Source: Planococcus antarcticus DSM 14505
GTDB lineage: Bacteria; Bacillota; Bacilli; Bacillales_A; Planococcaceae
Reading direction: 5' to 3'
Length of the DNA: 64,000 nt
Assembly (NCBI RefSeq): GCF_001687565.2
Contig: NZ_CP016534.2
Coordinates: 434,001 to 498,000, forward strand
Shown: positions 26,534-34,800 of the stretch, one piece after another
Layout of the letters: each line of letters begins with the position of its first letter
How positions within the stretch are numbered: position 1 is the stretch's first letter
Position numbers and translations under genes: made by a program
The notes under the pieces: generated by a model
Database searches by the model: none
What the model was told of the DNA's origin: nothing
What the model saw: only the letters and a program-made list of their open reading frames with translations

Positions 26534-26799
26534 AAAAGCGCAAGTGCCCGTAAAGCGCTGACAGGTGTAAGACGATCTGGCGAAGCGGCATGTTTCCAGC
26601 CGCACAGCCGGAGTGGCTTACAACCCGAAGAGCTGGGCGCTGGAGCCTAGACATCGAAAAGCGCAAGTGCCCGTAAAGCGCTGACAGGTGTAAGACGATC
26701 TGGCGAAGCGGCATGTTTCCAGCCGCACAGCCGGAGTGGCTTACAACCCGAAGAGCTGGGCGCTGGAGCCTGGACATCGAAAAGCGCAAGTGCCCGTTT
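26533..26799. repeat. tandem 123-bp repeat, two units plus a partial third
   Basis: Units start GAAAAGCGCAAG at 26533, 26656 and 26779, exactly 123 bases apart. The two full copies differ by only one base seen (CTAGACATC versus CTGGACATC), so duplication is recent or copies are homogenised. Orientation is opposite to the arrays at 13.9, 54.4 and 62.9 kb. Because 123 is divisible by three, a repetitive minus-strand frame is open through it, but it lacks gene features. Confidence 0.92.
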
Positions 26800-26805
26800 A
26801 GTCCC

Positions 26806-26844
26806 GAAAAGACCCGCTACTCAATTGAGTAGCGGGTCTTTTCA
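26806..26844. terminator. bidirectional terminator
   Basis: GAAAAGACCCGCTACTCA / TGAGTAGCGGGTCTTTTC is a perfect palindrome with A and T tracts on the two sides, serving cydDC and the convergent small gene. Confidence 0.9.
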
Positions 26845-26869
26845 ATGTTTGCAGCGCAGATCACTGCCG

Positions 26870-27100
26870 TTATTTCAACAGCAGGTGATCGTCTTTTTTT
26901 GCATCTGCCAATTTCAATTGTTCCAGCTCAAGACGCATTTTTTGTGTTTCAATAACGAAATTCTCGTGTTTCAATTTTTCGAGTTCCAACTCAGTATCTA
27001 CCCTCTTGTTTTTGAGTTTAGTCTGTGTTTGGAGATGGGAAGTAATGATGCCTGCAAGTGGAATCGAAAAGATCATAATGACGGCTACAAGACCTGTCAT
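26870..27100 (-). CDS. small membrane-anchored coiled-coil protein
   Basis: A 76-residue protein: one transmembrane helix (about residues 3-22) followed by a charged helical tail with a regular Leu/Glu/Lys pattern (ELELEKLKHENFVIE) likely to form a coiled coil. The architecture resembles PspB-type or LiaI-associated small proteins, but I recognise no family. ATG 27100 follows GGAGTGA on the minus strand. It is divergent from the desaturase gene, with the DesR-like palindrome between them. Confidence 0.6.
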   Translation of the reverse strand: MTGLVAVIMIFSIPLAGIITSHLQTQTKLKNKRVDTELELEKLKHENFVIETQKMRLELEQLKLADAKKDDHLLLK

Positions 27101-27186
27101 ATGTCTCACTCCGTTCTGATTTTTCTGATTACTATCAGTATACACATATCGCTTGTAATTTTAAAGAAGTAGTTTTTCTGAAATAC

Positions 27187-27200
27187 ATGACAACTGTCAT
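27187..27200. promoter_or_regulatory. perfect palindrome upstream of des, likely DesR site
   Basis: ATGACAACTGTCAT is a perfect inverted repeat about 120 bases before the des start codon, with a second TATGTCTTATGGTCA-like stretch downstream near 27219-27233. DesR activates des from tandem sites upstream of a weak -35, and this layout fits. Confidence 0.65.
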
Positions 27201-27307
27201 ATAGAAATATAGACGTTTATGTCTTATGGTCAGGCAACTTTCCCTTTATGATTAGGTTAATAAGTTATCCGGACCGAAAAAGTCCGTTTAAGGAGGAATT
27301 TGAAAAC

Positions 27308-28327
27308 ATGAGCAGAGAAAAAACAGCACAGTTACGCAAATTTGTTGCCCCTTTCGAAAAAGCAGACGTAAAATCTAGTGTAAGGCAATTAGTAAATACA
27401 ATTCCACCTTTTATCTTGGCCTGGTTCTTGGCCTATCAAGCACTTGATGTCTCAATTTGGCTAACCATTGCATTATCAGCAGTAGCAGCAGCATTCGTCA
27501 TTCGTACGTTCATCATCTTTCATGATTGCACACATGGATCGTTCTTCAAAAACAAAAAAGCAAATGCAATTGTCGGTACCATTACAGGTATTATGACGCT
27601 TTTCGCTTATGAAAAGTGGAAACGCGAACACTCGATTCACCATGCTTCAAGTGGTAATCTAGATAAGCGTGGAGTCGGCGATATTTGGATTATGACGATC
27701 GAAGAATATGTAGAAGCTTCAAAATGGGAACGTTTCAAATACCGTATGTACCGCAATCCGTTGGTCATGTTCGGAATTGGACCCCTATTCCTTGTCTTGA
27801 TTTCAAGCCGGTTCAACCGTAAAGATGCCCGTAAAAAAGAACGTAACAATACGTACTTGATCAATATTTCGCTTGTTGTGATTTACACATTGTTAATCTT
27901 GGCAATTGGTTGGCAGGCATTCCTAATTGTGCAGGGAACAACGATGTTTATCGCAGGAGCACTTGGAATTTGGTTGTTCTATGTTCAACACACTTTTGAA
28001 GATTCGTATTTTGAAGATGAAAATGAGTGGGATTATGTAAAAGCGGCAATCGAAGGAAGTTCATATTACCGACTTCCAAAAGTATTGCAGTGGGTAACTG
28101 GTAACATCGGTTTCCATCACGTGCATCACTTGAGCCCGCGTGTTCCAAATTACAACTTGGAAAAAGTACACGAATCGACGCCACCACTTCAACAGGCGAC
28201 AACAATCGATATTAAATCTAGTCTTAAATCATTGAGCTATAAATTGTATGATGCACCAAATAAAACATTCGTTACATTTGGTGAAATCAAACACTTATTA
28301 GCTGATTCGAAAACCGCTGAACAATAA
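27308..28327 (+). CDS. des: fatty acid desaturase Des
   Basis: A 339-residue membrane di-iron acyl-lipid desaturase. The three histidine boxes are HDCTHG (about 82-87), HSIHH (about 118-122) and HHVHH (near 286-290), with four hydrophobic segments between them. In Bacillus, Des introduces a cis double bond at Delta-5 into membrane phospholipid acyl chains after cold shock. ATG 27308 follows AAGGAGG; an upstream in-frame start at 27248 precedes that site. The kinase and regulator genes desK and desR follow on the same strand after a terminator. Confidence 0.92.
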   Translation: MSREKTAQLRKFVAPFEKADVKSSVRQLVNTIPPFILAWFLAYQALDVSIWLTIALSAVAAAFVIRTFIIFHDCTHGSFFKNKKANAIVGTITGIMTLFAYEKWKREHSIHHASSGNLDKRGVGDIWIMTIEEYVEASKWERFKYRMYRNPLVMFGIGPLFLVLISSRFNRKDARKKERNNTYLINISLVVIYTLLILAIGWQAFLIVQGTTMFIAGALGIWLFYVQHTFEDSYFEDENEWDYVKAAIEGSSYYRLPKVLQWVTGNIGFHHVHHLSPRVPNYNLEKVHESTPPLQQATTIDIKSSLKSLSYKLYDAPNKTFVTFGEIKHLLADSKTAEQ

Positions 28328-28337
28328 GAGATAACTA

Positions 28338-28370
28338 GAAAAAGCCATTCTTAGCGGAATGGTTTTTTCT
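28338..28370 (+). terminator. terminator after des
   Basis: AAAAAGCCATTC / GAATGGTTTTTT stem with a TTAGCG loop, so desKR is probably separately expressed or reached by readthrough. Confidence 0.85.
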
Positions 28371-28423
28371 TTTTCTTATTGTTTGCTATGATTAGGTCAT
28401 ATAGAAATGAACAGGAGGCTCTT

Positions 28424-29560
28424 ATGCAAAGCTGGTATCAGATATTTCCTAAAAATCCATGGTTGAGTCTTTACGCCTGGGTCATCTTTTGTATTTTGCC
28501 TTTTTTCTTTATCTTTCGCGCTTCTTCATTGACTGAAATCATTTTAGGCATTCTGTTGCTATTGCTGTTCTTCATTGCTTACCGACTTTCTTATAATTCG
28601 AGAACCGGGTTTGTTTATGTTTGGGTGAGTTTTGAAATGGCTATTAATATCGGAATGATTATCCTGTTTGGTTATGTCTATCTGTCTATTTTTGTTGCAT
28701 TTTTCATTGGAAACTTGCGCAATAAAGTTGGTTTTTTCATTATCTATGGCATCCACATTGGAATGACGATAGCGGCTGTGGTATTCGGCTTTTTTGAGCA
28801 CAGTGAATTTTACATCTCTCAACTGCCGTTTATTGTACTCAGTATATTAGGCGTCATCCTTCTGCCATTCAATACCTATAATCGCAACAAACGGGAAAAG
28901 CTGGAAGGGCAGCTTGAAGATGCCAATAAACGAATTTCACAGCTTGTCATTATAGAAGAGCGTGAGCGGATTGCTCGTGATCTTCATGATACATTGGGGC
29001 AAAAATTATCATTGATCGGTTTGAAAAGTGATCTAGCTGGCAAATTGATTTATCGTAATCCTGAATCTGCTTTACATGAGATAAATGATGTCCGCCAGAC
29101 AGCGCGCACGGCGTTAAAGGAAGTACGCGAGCTAGTGTCTAATATGCGCGGCACCAAACTGGATGAAGAAATCTTGCGGGTCCAACAGATTTTGAAAGCC
29201 GCTGAAATCGATTTTGTCTTCTATGGTTCACCGAAGTTAACCAATACACCGCTTTTGGTGGAAAATGTTCTGAGCATGTGCCTGAAAGAAGCGGTGACGA
29301 ATGTCGTAAAACACAGTGGCGCGGCGCGTTGCAGCGTATTGATTAAGCAAAACCCTGAAGAAATTCTTGTGCAGGTTCAAGATGACGGACAGGGATTTCC
29401 TGGAGGAAATACTTCTCTGCAGGGAAACGGATTAGCAGGTATGCGCGAACGTTTGGAGTTTGTAAATGGTTCGGTGGGCATTAAAGTAATGGATGGCACG
29501 ACCTTAAACATCAGGGTACCGAATGTGATTCTTTATAGTTCAAAGGAGGCAGTGAAATGA
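28424..29560 (+). CDS. desK: membrane-fluidity sensor histidine kinase DesK
   Basis: A 378-residue kinase with five hydrophobic segments in the first ~155 residues, then a HisKA_3 dimerisation domain whose phospho-acceptor histidine is in RIARDLHDTLGQ (about residue 190), and a HATPase_c domain with NVVKHSGA (N box, about 297-304) and DDGQGFPGG (G1). DesK senses membrane thickness and order through its helices and switches from phosphatase to kinase of DesR on cooling. ATG 28424 follows ACAGGAGG. The stop overlaps desR by four bases. Confidence 0.92.
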   Translation: MQSWYQIFPKNPWLSLYAWVIFCILPFFFIFRASSLTEIILGILLLLLFFIAYRLSYNSRTGFVYVWVSFEMAINIGMIILFGYVYLSIFVAFFIGNLRNKVGFFIIYGIHIGMTIAAVVFGFFEHSEFYISQLPFIVLSILGVILLPFNTYNRNKREKLEGQLEDANKRISQLVIIEERERIARDLHDTLGQKLSLIGLKSDLAGKLIYRNPESALHEINDVRQTARTALKEVRELVSNMRGTKLDEEILRVQQILKAAEIDFVFYGSPKLTNTPLLVENVLSMCLKEAVTNVVKHSGAARCSVLIKQNPEEILVQVQDDGQGFPGGNTSLQGNGLAGMRERLEFVNGSVGIKVMDGTTLNIRVPNVILYSSKEAVK

Positions 29561-30156
29561 TTCGAATCGTATTAGCTGAAGATCAGCGGATGATGCTGGG
29601 AGCTTTAGGGTCACTCTTGGACTTGGAAGAAGACATGGAAGTCGTCGGCAAAGCATCTAATGGAGAAGAGGCAATCGAGCTTGTGGAAAAACTGCAGCCT
29701 GAGATTTGCATCATGGATATTGAAATGCCGTTAAAAAGTGGATTGGATGCTGCGGAAATCTTGAAGGATCAACCGTGCAACATCATTATTCTGACTACGT
29801 TTGCACGTTCAGGCTATTTTGAACGCGCCAGAAAAGCAGGGGTCAGTGGATATTTGCTGAAAGACAGTCCGAGTGAGGATCTTGCTGCTTCCATCCGAAC
29901 GATTATGGATGGACGTCGCATCTACGCGCCAGAATTGGTGGATTTGGCATATGCGGACGAAAATCCATTGACCGACAGAGAGAAACAGGTGATGGAACTG
30001 ATTGCTGAAGGACGGAGCACAAAAGAAATTGCTAAAGAGCTGTTTATCACAACTGGTACAGTGAGAAATTATATCTCGACGATTCTGGATAAGCTGGAAG
30101 TTGGGAATCGGATCGAAGCAATTTCCCGTTTCAAAGAAAAAGGCTGGTTTAAGTAA
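29557..30156 (+). CDS. desR: NarL-family response regulator DesR
   Basis: A 199-residue regulator: receiver domain with acidic pocket ED (residues 8-9), phosphorylation site D54 in CIMDIEMP, T/K positions LTTFA and YLLKDS, then a LuxR-type helix-turn-helix (LTDREKQVMELIAEGRSTKEIA). When phosphorylated by DesK it activates des transcription. It is translationally coupled to desK. The strong terminator begins within its stop codon. Confidence 0.92.
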   Translation: MIRIVLAEDQRMMLGALGSLLDLEEDMEVVGKASNGEEAIELVEKLQPEICIMDIEMPLKSGLDAAEILKDQPCNIIILTTFARSGYFERARKAGVSGYLLKDSPSEDLAASIRTIMDGRRIYAPELVDLAYADENPLTDREKQVMELIAEGRSTKEIAKELFITTGTVRNYISTILDKLEVGNRIEAISRFKEKGWFK

Positions 30157-30186
30157 AACGCCGCTGTCATTCGACAGCGGCGTTTT
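30155..30186. terminator. bidirectional terminator
   Basis: AAAACGCCGCTGTC / GACAGCGGCGTTTT, a perfect 14-bp stem with a four-base loop, between desR and the convergent YdaT-like gene. Confidence 0.9.
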
Positions 30187-30198
30187 ACTATTTCAGCG

Positions 30199-30561
30199 TC
30201 ATTCGTAGAGCGTATCCGATAAGGAATCATCTTCGTTGTAAACATGGAGCTCTCCCTGATTCCTATTGACGTATCGTTTCGCTTCTTCCATCAGGTTGTC
30301 TTTAGTTTCTTCGATAAAGATCGCATTTTTGCTGTCTTTTTTCTTTAACTGCCATCCTTCATCGTGCTTTCTGATTTCATAGACCGGCCGCTCCTCACCT
30401 CCTGTTTCAGTTTGTTTGGCTTGGCTTAAGGCAATAGGGATAGCGCGGCCTTCTTCATAACCATCGCGAAGCAGTGCATTAGCAATTTCGATGGCTTTGT
30501 TGCGGACAGCGTTGTCTAGATTTTTAAATGAATCTGGATAATCGTTTTTGCTCCATGGCAT
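30199..30561 (-). CDS. ydaT: YdaT-like general stress protein (DUF2188)
   Basis: A 120-residue protein beginning MPWSKNDYPDSFKNLD, the hallmark start of Bacillus YdaT, with a C-terminal DUF2188-type segment (GWQLKKKDSKNAIFIEETKDNLMEEAKRY; residues about 67-95). The function is not known. YdaT belongs to the sigma-B stress regulon in Bacillus. Two adjacent ATGs (30564 and 30561) follow AAGGAGG; the second fits the family start. A sigma-B-like promoter lies directly upstream. Confidence 0.8.
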   Translation of the reverse strand: MPWSKNDYPDSFKNLDNAVRNKAIEIANALLRDGYEEGRAIPIALSQAKQTETGGEERPVYEIRKHDEGWQLKKKDSKNAIFIEETKDNLMEEAKRYVNRNQGELHVYNEDDSLSDTLYE

Positions 30562-30584
30562 CATAATCGCCTCCTTGAGACTCT

Positions 30585-30611
30585 TTTCCCCGCTCGGAAT
30601 GTCTGTAAAAC
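30585..30611 (-). promoter_or_regulatory. sigma-B-type promoter of the ydaT-like gene
   Basis: On the minus strand, GTTTTA (30611-30606), 15 bases, then GGGAAA (30590-30585), close to the sigma-B consensus GTTTAA-N12-15-GGGWAW. The gene's Bacillus homologue is under sigma-B, which supports the reading. Confidence 0.55.
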
Positions 30612-30670
30612 CAAAATGGGACTTTTAATAAATGTCAATAATGTTACACTGTAAATAAGGAGGGGATAAA

Positions 30671-32191
30671 ATGACAGATACAACTTATCAAATCATTGCG
30701 TTAGCCGTTTATCTTGGCGCCATGCTGTATATTGGCTGGTACGCTTACCGAAAAACTGCCAACTTATCCGATTACATGCTTGGCGGGCGGGGGCTTGGAC
30801 CAGCAGTCGCCGCACTTAGTGCCGGTGCGTCGGATATGTCTGGCTGGCTATTGCTTGGCTTACCGGGTGCGATCTACCTCGGCGGATTAGTTGAAGTGTG
30901 GATTGCCATCGGATTGACAATTGGTGCCTTTTTAAACTGGTACTTTGTAGCACCACGCTTACGAATTTACTCGTTTGTTACCAGTGACTCGATTACGATT
31001 CCAAGTTTCTTGGAAAACCGTTTGAAAGACAAATCACGGTTATTAAGAATTGTTGCAGGTATTATCATTTTGATCTTTTTCACATTTTACGTTTCATCCG
31101 GTATGGTAGCTTCTGGGCTATTCTTCCAGAGTTCATTCGGAATGGACTATCATTTAGGACTTGTCTTGGGCTCAATTGTTGTTGTAGCCTACACTTTATT
31201 CGGCGGATTCCTGGCTGTCAGTTATACCGACTTTGTTCAAGGGATTATGATGGTGCTGGCGTTAATTGCAGTACCGATAGTCGGAATTTTCGTCACAGGT
31301 GGATTTAGCGAAACAGCAGCGAGTATCCGCGAAGTAGATCCGAATATGTTGAGCCTGGTTTCCGGGGCTTCCACAATCGGGATTATTTCTGCAGTCGCTT
31401 GGGGTCTTGGTTACTTCGGCCAACCACACATCATCGTTCGTTTTATGGCGATAAAAACTTTGAAGGAAGTTCGTGTGGCTCGTCGCATTGGTATGGGCTG
31501 GATGATTTTCAGTCTTATCGGAGCAACTGCGACAGCGCTTATCGGGGTTGCTTACTTCCAGCAAAACCCTTCAGCGACGTTAGTAGATCCTGAAGCTGTC
31601 TTTCTTGACTTGAGCCAGATCTTGTTCCATCCATTGGTTGCTGGATTTGTACTAGCAGCTGTTTTGGCAGCCGTTATGAGTACGATATCTTCTCAGCTTT
31701 TAGTAAGTTCATCTGCACTTATTGAAGATTTATACAAAATTGCTTTCAAAAAAGAAGCATCAGCAAAAGGATATGTAACACTTGGGCGAATCGCCGTAGC
31801 ATTGATTGCTGTTATTGCGGCTTACCTGGCATGGGAACAAAATAATACCATCTTGGGCTTAGTTGCTTATGCATGGGCCGGATTTGGTGCAGCTTTTGGA
31901 CCAATCATTCTATTGTCTCTATTCTGGCGCAAGCTGACTTCAAAAGGTGCGTTAGCCGGAATGATCGTGGGTGCTGTTACGGTTATCCTTTGGGATTCAA
32001 TGGGTACAGCAGCAGACGAGCCTGGAGCTACTGAAATGACCAATTTCATGGGCAGTGTCTATGAAATCATTCCAGGGTTCTTCCTGTGTCTCCTTGTTAC
32101 GTGGCTTATCAGTCTTGCGACATACAAACCAGATGCACAGATTGACAAAGAATTTGATGAAACAGTTCGATTGATCAACGAAGACAAATAA
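30671..32191 (+). CDS. putP: sodium/proline symporter (PutP/OpuE type)
   Basis: A 506-residue member of the sodium:solute symporter family with about 13 hydrophobic helices. Family segments YMLGGRGLGPAVAALSAGASDMSGW (near 36-60) and the GYFGQPHIIVRFMA stretch (near 247-260) are characteristic of PutP and OpuE. It imports L-proline with Na+, for nutrition or as an osmolyte. ATG 30671 follows AAGGAGGGGA. No put catabolic genes are nearby, so an osmotic role (OpuE) is equally likely. Confidence 0.9.
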   Translation: MTDTTYQIIALAVYLGAMLYIGWYAYRKTANLSDYMLGGRGLGPAVAALSAGASDMSGWLLLGLPGAIYLGGLVEVWIAIGLTIGAFLNWYFVAPRLRIYSFVTSDSITIPSFLENRLKDKSRLLRIVAGIIILIFFTFYVSSGMVASGLFFQSSFGMDYHLGLVLGSIVVVAYTLFGGFLAVSYTDFVQGIMMVLALIAVPIVGIFVTGGFSETAASIREVDPNMLSLVSGASTIGIISAVAWGLGYFGQPHIIVRFMAIKTLKEVRVARRIGMGWMIFSLIGATATALIGVAYFQQNPSATLVDPEAVFLDLSQILFHPLVAGFVLAAVLAAVMSTISSQLLVSSSALIEDLYKIAFKKEASAKGYVTLGRIAVALIAVIAAYLAWEQNNTILGLVAYAWAGFGAAFGPIILLSLFWRKLTSKGALAGMIVGAVTVILWDSMGTAADEPGATEMTNFMGSVYEIIPGFFLCLLVTWLISLATYKPDAQIDKEFDETVRLINEDK

Positions 32192-32202
32192 AGTTTCGAT
32201 CC

Positions 32203-32250
32203 AAAAAGGTGTACAACTCCTTCCACTTGGAAGAGTTGTACACCTTTTTT
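32203..32250. terminator. bidirectional terminator
   Basis: AAAAAGGTGTACAACTC / GAGTTGTACACCTTTTT stem of 17 bp between the convergent symporter and BCCT genes. Confidence 0.9.
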
Positions 32251-32262
32251 CTAAGTAACCAG

Positions 32263-33813
32263 TTATTTGTTGCGCTGCTTTCGAGCTTCCTGTTCCATGC
32301 GCTTGAATCGTTGCAATTCAGATTTTCGAATTGGCGGTGATTCTGTACGAATGATTTTAGTGAAGGACCATAGCATTAATATGAGCAATACAGTGAACGG
32401 CAAAGCCGATATCAGTGAAGCCGTTTGAAGAGCTTCCAGTCCGCCTGCATAAAGCAGAACGGCAGCAATCGCAGACATCAATATGCCCCAGACAATCTTG
32501 AAGACTGTTGGCGGATTTAGGCTTCCGTAACTGGTCATGGAAGCTAGAATATAAGTGGCTGAGTCAGCCGAAGTCACTAGGAACGTGAAGATCAGCAGAA
32601 TTGCAAGAATCGACATGATAGTTGTCAACGGAAGAACTCCGAAAGTCTGGAAAAGAGCCGATGTTAGGTCGTTATTGACCGCTTCGGCGATTCCAGTACC
32701 TTGATTCAAGTCATACCAAAGCGCTGTACCTCCAAAGACTGCAATCCACAGGCAAGCGATAGCCGGTGGAATGACAAGTACACCCATTACGAATTCGCGT
32801 ATAGTCCGTCCTCTGGAGACACGCGCTACGAATGCGCCGACAAATGGGGACCAAGCAATCGCCCAAGCCCAATAGAAAATCGTCCATCCCTCTACCCATT
32901 CGCCATCTGCATAAGGCTCGAGGCGTAGGCTGTAAGAGACGAAGTTGGTGATATAATCGCCCATTGCCAATGTGAAGGTCTCCATGATGAAGACGGTTGG
33001 CCCGGCAATAAAGACAAATACCATTAGAACCAGTGCCAATCCAAGATTCAAGTTGCTCAAGTAGGCAATCCCTTTTTTCAGGCCGGTAGAAGAAGATAGG
33101 GTGTAGGCTGCAAACATAACAGCGATAATGCCCAGTTGAATTGGAAAGGCATTGTCGATTCCGAATACGGCATTCAATCCGCCGTTCATTTGAAGGACAC
33201 CTAATCCGAGGGATGTAGCAATTCCCATTACTGTAGCAATAACTGCAAGAGAATCGATAGAATGTTTGATCAAGGGCTTGCTGCCAAGCACCGGCTCAAG
33301 AGCTGTAGAGACCAAGCCCGGTTTCTTTTTACGGAATTGAAGAAATCCGATGACCAGTCCGACAATGGCAAATACCGACCATTGGCTGACGCCCCAATGG
33401 AAAAATGAATAGCCCATGGCGATTCTTGCCGCTTCCGGTGTTTGTGCTTCATTGCCGAAAGGAGTGGTGAAAAAGTGGCTCATTGGTTCAGCTACTCCCC
33501 AAAATACGAGGCCTGCTCCAAAGCCGGCGGAAAACAGCATGCCGATCCAAGTAAAGAAGGGGAATTCCGGACGGTCGCTGTCGGCTCCAAGCCGAATACC
33601 GCCGTATCTGGACAATGCGATGATGATGAGGAAGAGGGTGATAACGAATACGGCTAGCAAGTAAAACCAGCCGAAGTTCAAGGTGGTGAAACTGAATAAG
33701 CTTCCTGCTACTTCCCCAAATTGTACCGGTGTGGCAGCACCTAAAATGACAAGCACCAGAATGACGGCGGTGGATACTATAAATACGGGGTTTTTCAATA
33801 ATTTTTTATCCAT
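32263..33813 (-). CDS. BCCT-family transporter (glycine betaine, OpuD/BetL type)
   Basis: A 516-residue carrier with 12 predicted helices. BCCT landmarks are GMLFSAGFGAGLVFWGVAEP (residues about 91-110), the glycine stretch and the signature region FYWAWAIAWSPFVGAFVARV (about 312-331) with tryptophans of the betaine-binding aromatic box. It imports trimethylammonium osmolytes with Na+. The charged C-terminal tail (KSELQRFKRMEQEARKQ) resembles osmosensing tails. The second of two ATGs, 33813, has better spacing from AGGAGG. With the proline symporter and the OpuC-like ABC system this is the third osmolyte importer in the window. Confidence 0.88.
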   Translation of the reverse strand: MDKKLLKNPVFIVSTAVILVLVILGAATPVQFGEVAGSLFSFTTLNFGWFYLLAVFVITLFLIIIALSRYGGIRLGADSDRPEFPFFTWIGMLFSAGFGAGLVFWGVAEPMSHFFTTPFGNEAQTPEAARIAMGYSFFHWGVSQWSVFAIVGLVIGFLQFRKKKPGLVSTALEPVLGSKPLIKHSIDSLAVIATVMGIATSLGLGVLQMNGGLNAVFGIDNAFPIQLGIIAVMFAAYTLSSSTGLKKGIAYLSNLNLGLALVLMVFVFIAGPTVFIMETFTLAMGDYITNFVSYSLRLEPYADGEWVEGWTIFYWAWAIAWSPFVGAFVARVSRGRTIREFVMGVLVIPPAIACLWIAVFGGTALWYDLNQGTGIAEAVNNDLTSALFQTFGVLPLTTIMSILAILLIFTFLVTSADSATYILASMTSYGSLNPPTVFKIVWGILMSAIAAVLLYAGGLEALQTASLISALPFTVLLILMLWSFTKIIRTESPPIRKSELQRFKRMEQEARKQRNK

Positions 33814-34008
33814 CATGGCCTCCTATAGTTTTTTTCTATACCTTAGCCTATCGAACATAAACATGAAAAACCACCTGTTTTGGTAAAAAAACAAATTTAC
33901 TGTTAAAATATCTTAGTTATTTACACAGAATTTTAGTTTCTACCTCTTAGAGGAGACAGGAGAAACAATGGCGAACGGTATAGTAGGGCAAAAAAAGTGA
34001 GGTGCTTT

Positions 34009-34722
34009 ATGGAATTAGATCATATTGTTCATTTTGTAAGTAAAAATCCGCAGGAAACGACAGCTCGTTGGCAGGGACGAGGGTTTCATGCGGCTGTCGG
34101 GGGGCAGCATCTGAGCTGGGGGACACATAATGCACTATTGTATTTGAAGGATTGTTATATCGAATGGCTGTCAGTTGAGAAAGAAGAAATTGCTCTGCAG
34201 GCTGACCATCCGCTTACTCGGCAATTACTACATGACCAAGTGGGTTTTGGAACGATTTGCCTTCGAACTAATAACATTCAGAGATTAAATGACGATTTGA
34301 GAGAGCAGGAGATCAACACCTCAGGAGTTTTGGACGCTGAACGCCGGACTGAAAGTGGAGAACTGATCAAATGGAAAATGCTATTTATCAAAGAAGAAGT
34401 AACAGCCAAATTACCTTCTCCATTTTTTATTGAATGGCAGGAAACGGACGGTCAGCGCTACAAAAAGTTGAGAGATCATGGAGCCATTCAAGAATCAAAT
34501 GAGATACTGGCAATCGAGTGTTGTGTTTTTGGGGTAAAAGATATAAAAAGAGTTGCCAACGCGTGGAAGAAGATTCTGGGCGGTAGTCTGGAACTTCATA
34601 ATTGCCGTATTGAATTCAGAGAAACCGATCGTCTAAAAGAACGTTTGGAAGAAGTTCATTTTGCGGAAGGTGTAGATAGCGTGGAATTTGAACAAGGGCG
34701 TTACTGTCTGCCGCGCCTGTAG
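34009..34722 (+). CDS. VOC-family protein (glyoxalase-like domain)
   Basis: A 237-residue protein beginning MELDHIVHFV, a typical glyoxalase-like (PF13468-type) start with a metal-ligand histidine. The two betaalphabeta-beta-beta modules span about 1-130 and 160-237. No reaction is assigned; family members bind divalent metals and small organics. ATG 34009 follows GAGGTG. It lies 78 bases before hflX but a separate promoter (GGTAAAAT) is visible between them. Confidence 0.75.
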   Translation: MELDHIVHFVSKNPQETTARWQGRGFHAAVGGQHLSWGTHNALLYLKDCYIEWLSVEKEEIALQADHPLTRQLLHDQVGFGTICLRTNNIQRLNDDLREQEINTSGVLDAERRTESGELIKWKMLFIKEEVTAKLPSPFFIEWQETDGQRYKKLRDHGAIQESNEILAIECCVFGVKDIKRVANAWKKILGGSLELHNCRIEFRETDRLKERLEEVHFAEGVDSVEFEQGRYCLPRL

Positions 34723-34800
34723 TTGGGCAGTAGAGAAACTGTGGTAAAATGGAGACATCGAATGGGAATTTTCCTTTCCTGAACTAGGAGGACAACATAA

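Noticed and set aside
26427..26789. 120-codon minus-strand frame with an internally repeated protein
   Set aside because: It is produced by the 123-bp (41-codon) repeat and the end of cydC; it has no ribosome site and the amino-acid content is repeat-derived.
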